From IMG/VR virus record IMGVR_UViG_3300006033_000120, positions 1-22,121 of that record: a stretch of DNA of 22,121 bases; one strand, given 5' to 3'. Both the position numbers and the translations under genes were made by a program. Below the pieces are notes generated by a model. The model did not search any database. It saw only the letters and a list, made by a program, of their open reading frames with translations, and had not been told where the DNA came from. Source of the DNA: a virus. Of the stretch, positions 21,506 through 22,121 are shown one piece after another. How positions within the stretch are numbered: the stretch's first letter is position 1; every line of letters starts with the position of its first letter.

Positions 21506-21985
21506 ATGTATGACAGGCAGTTGGATCAGCGCTTGAGCGAGCATTTCACGCTGCGCGAAGCGTGTAAAAGCGCGACGGCATTGCGCTTCGGGTTGGATAA
21601 TTCGCCCCCCGCGCAGATCATTCCCCGGCTGAAGGCGACGGCGGTTCATATCCTGGAGCCGGTGCGCGCGCATTTCGGCGGCCGGGCCATCGTGCCGTCC
21701 TCCTGGTACCGGACGGAAACGGTCAACCGGCTGGCCGGATCGACCAATCCGAACAGCCAGCATGTGCGCGGCGAGGCGGTAGATTTCGAGGTGCCGGGCG
21801 TTTCGAATTACGAGGTGGCGCATTGGATCGAAGGGTTTTTGACCTTCGACCAGTTGATCCTGGAATTCTATGACGGCAGCGACCCGCATTCCGGCTGGGT
21901 CCATGTCAGCTTCACGGCGGAGCGGGAGAACCGACGCGAAGTGCTGCGCTATGACGGCCGGCGCTTCCTGGCCGGGCTGGAATGA
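21506..21985 (+). CDS. Endolysin, M15-type peptidase (Peptidase_M15_3-like)
   Basis: The 159-residue protein has the zinc peptidase pattern of the M15 family, which cuts peptide cross-links or D-Ala-containing stems of peptidoglycan. The N-terminus LSEHFTLREACKSATALRFGLDN is the usual opening of the M15_3 group. IVPSSWYRTETVNRLAGST (about 62-80) and NSQHVRGEAVDFEV (about 83-96) supply H86 and D93 as zinc ligands in the SxHxxGxAxD motif, and GWVHVSF supplies H133. No separate cell wall-binding domain or signal peptide is present, consistent with release through a holin. The only start with a suitable site is ATG 21506, after GAAAGGGCAAAGCG. Confidence 0.85.
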   Translation: MYDRQLDQRLSEHFTLREACKSATALRFGLDNSPPAQIIPRLKATAVHILEPVRAHFGGRAIVPSSWYRTETVNRLAGSTNPNSQHVRGEAVDFEVPGVSNYEVAHWIEGFLTFDQLILEFYDGSDPHSGWVHVSFTAERENRREVLRYDGRRFLAGLE

Positions 21986-21996
21986 GGAGAGATGCC

Positions 21997-22121
21997 ATGT
22001 GGAGAGATCTCGTTTCAGCGGTCGCGCCGACGCTGGGCCTGGCTTTGGGCGGGCCATTGGGGGCAGCGGCCGGCCGCTGCCCCCAATGGCCCGCCCAAAG
22101 CCAGGCCCAGCGTCGGCGCGA
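21997..22121 (+). CDS. Partial gene cut by the contig end
   Basis: ATG 21997 follows AGGAGA (21986-21991) and reads MWRDLVSAVAPTLGLALGGP then LGAAAG, a start familiar from small phage proteins downstream of lysis genes (AP.L..ALGGPLG.AA). From about 22072 the sequence is only the reverse complement of what precedes it, so the residues after about 25 are not trustworthy. Function unknown. Confidence 0.5.
   Translation, partial: MWRDLVSAVAPTLGLALGGPLGAAAGRCPQWPAQSQAQRRR
22022..22121. repeat. Perfect 100-bp palindrome at the contig end
   Basis: The last 50 bases (22072-22121) are the exact reverse complement of 22022-22071, with no spacer; the centre is GGCCGGCC at 22068-22075. The left arm is coding sequence of the last partial gene. 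The likely cause is a fold-back assembly or amplification artefact at the contig end. Confidence 0.97.

Noticed and set aside
1-22121. tRNA genes, CRISPR arrays, insertion sequences and attachment sites
   Set aside because: No clover-leaf sequence, spaced repeats, transposase frames or integrase were recognised anywhere in the window.

Overview
The window reads as one transcription-strand segment of a tailed-phage (podovirus) genome or prophage. It is GC-rich, with strongly GC-biased third codon positions, and every gene I can support lies on the + strand. It carries the packaging, head, tail, ejection and lysis modules and no replication, integration or host genes, so it is a partial phage contig. 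A high-GC proteobacterial host is plausible from composition alone; I cannot name it.

Layout, left to right. Packaging: a small-terminase candidate (21-440) and the large terminase (445-1935). A tightly overlapped group of two unknown small proteins and a GNAT-like/T7 gp13-like protein follows (1932-3004). Head: a small MC-start proline/arginine protein, the portal, a Bbp19-like protein, a scaffold candidate with an octapeptide repeat, the major capsid protein and a Bbp16-type cement protein (3087-7659), ending in an intrinsic terminator. Tail: a coiled-coil protein, a T7 gp11-like adaptor and a gp12-like nozzle (7700-10971). Ejection/internal proteins: a gp14-like protein and three very large proteins of 716, 992 and 824 residues (10976-19105); the middle one contains a ddrB/ParB-like domain. 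Host recognition and lysis: a tail fibre with a T7-type N-terminus and a discoidin-like (F5/8 type C) domain, a small DUF4376-like protein, a single-span holin-like protein, an M15-type endolysin, and the start of one more gene cut by the end of the contig (19102-22121).

The genes form a near-continuous chain joined by ATGA or similar overlaps, which suggests translational coupling. The head follows the Bordetella phage BPP-1/epsilon15 pattern, while tail and ejection genes follow T7 order. No stretch above 300 bases lacks a gene. The longest gaps (about 50-85 bases at 3005-3086, 6129-6190, 7196-7272 and 21456-21505) each hold an inverted repeat, and all four contain a related GTCGGC-TTCCC motif.

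The most unusual observations are: (1) a likely overprinted gene (16252-16473) inside the 992-residue virion protein gene, supported by its own ribosome binding site and by a local switch of third-position GC to the other frame; (2) the recurrent intergenic hairpin motif; (3) a perfect 100-bp spacerless palindrome at the right end, most likely an assembly or amplification fold-back. All assignments are from reading the sequence; no database search was run.
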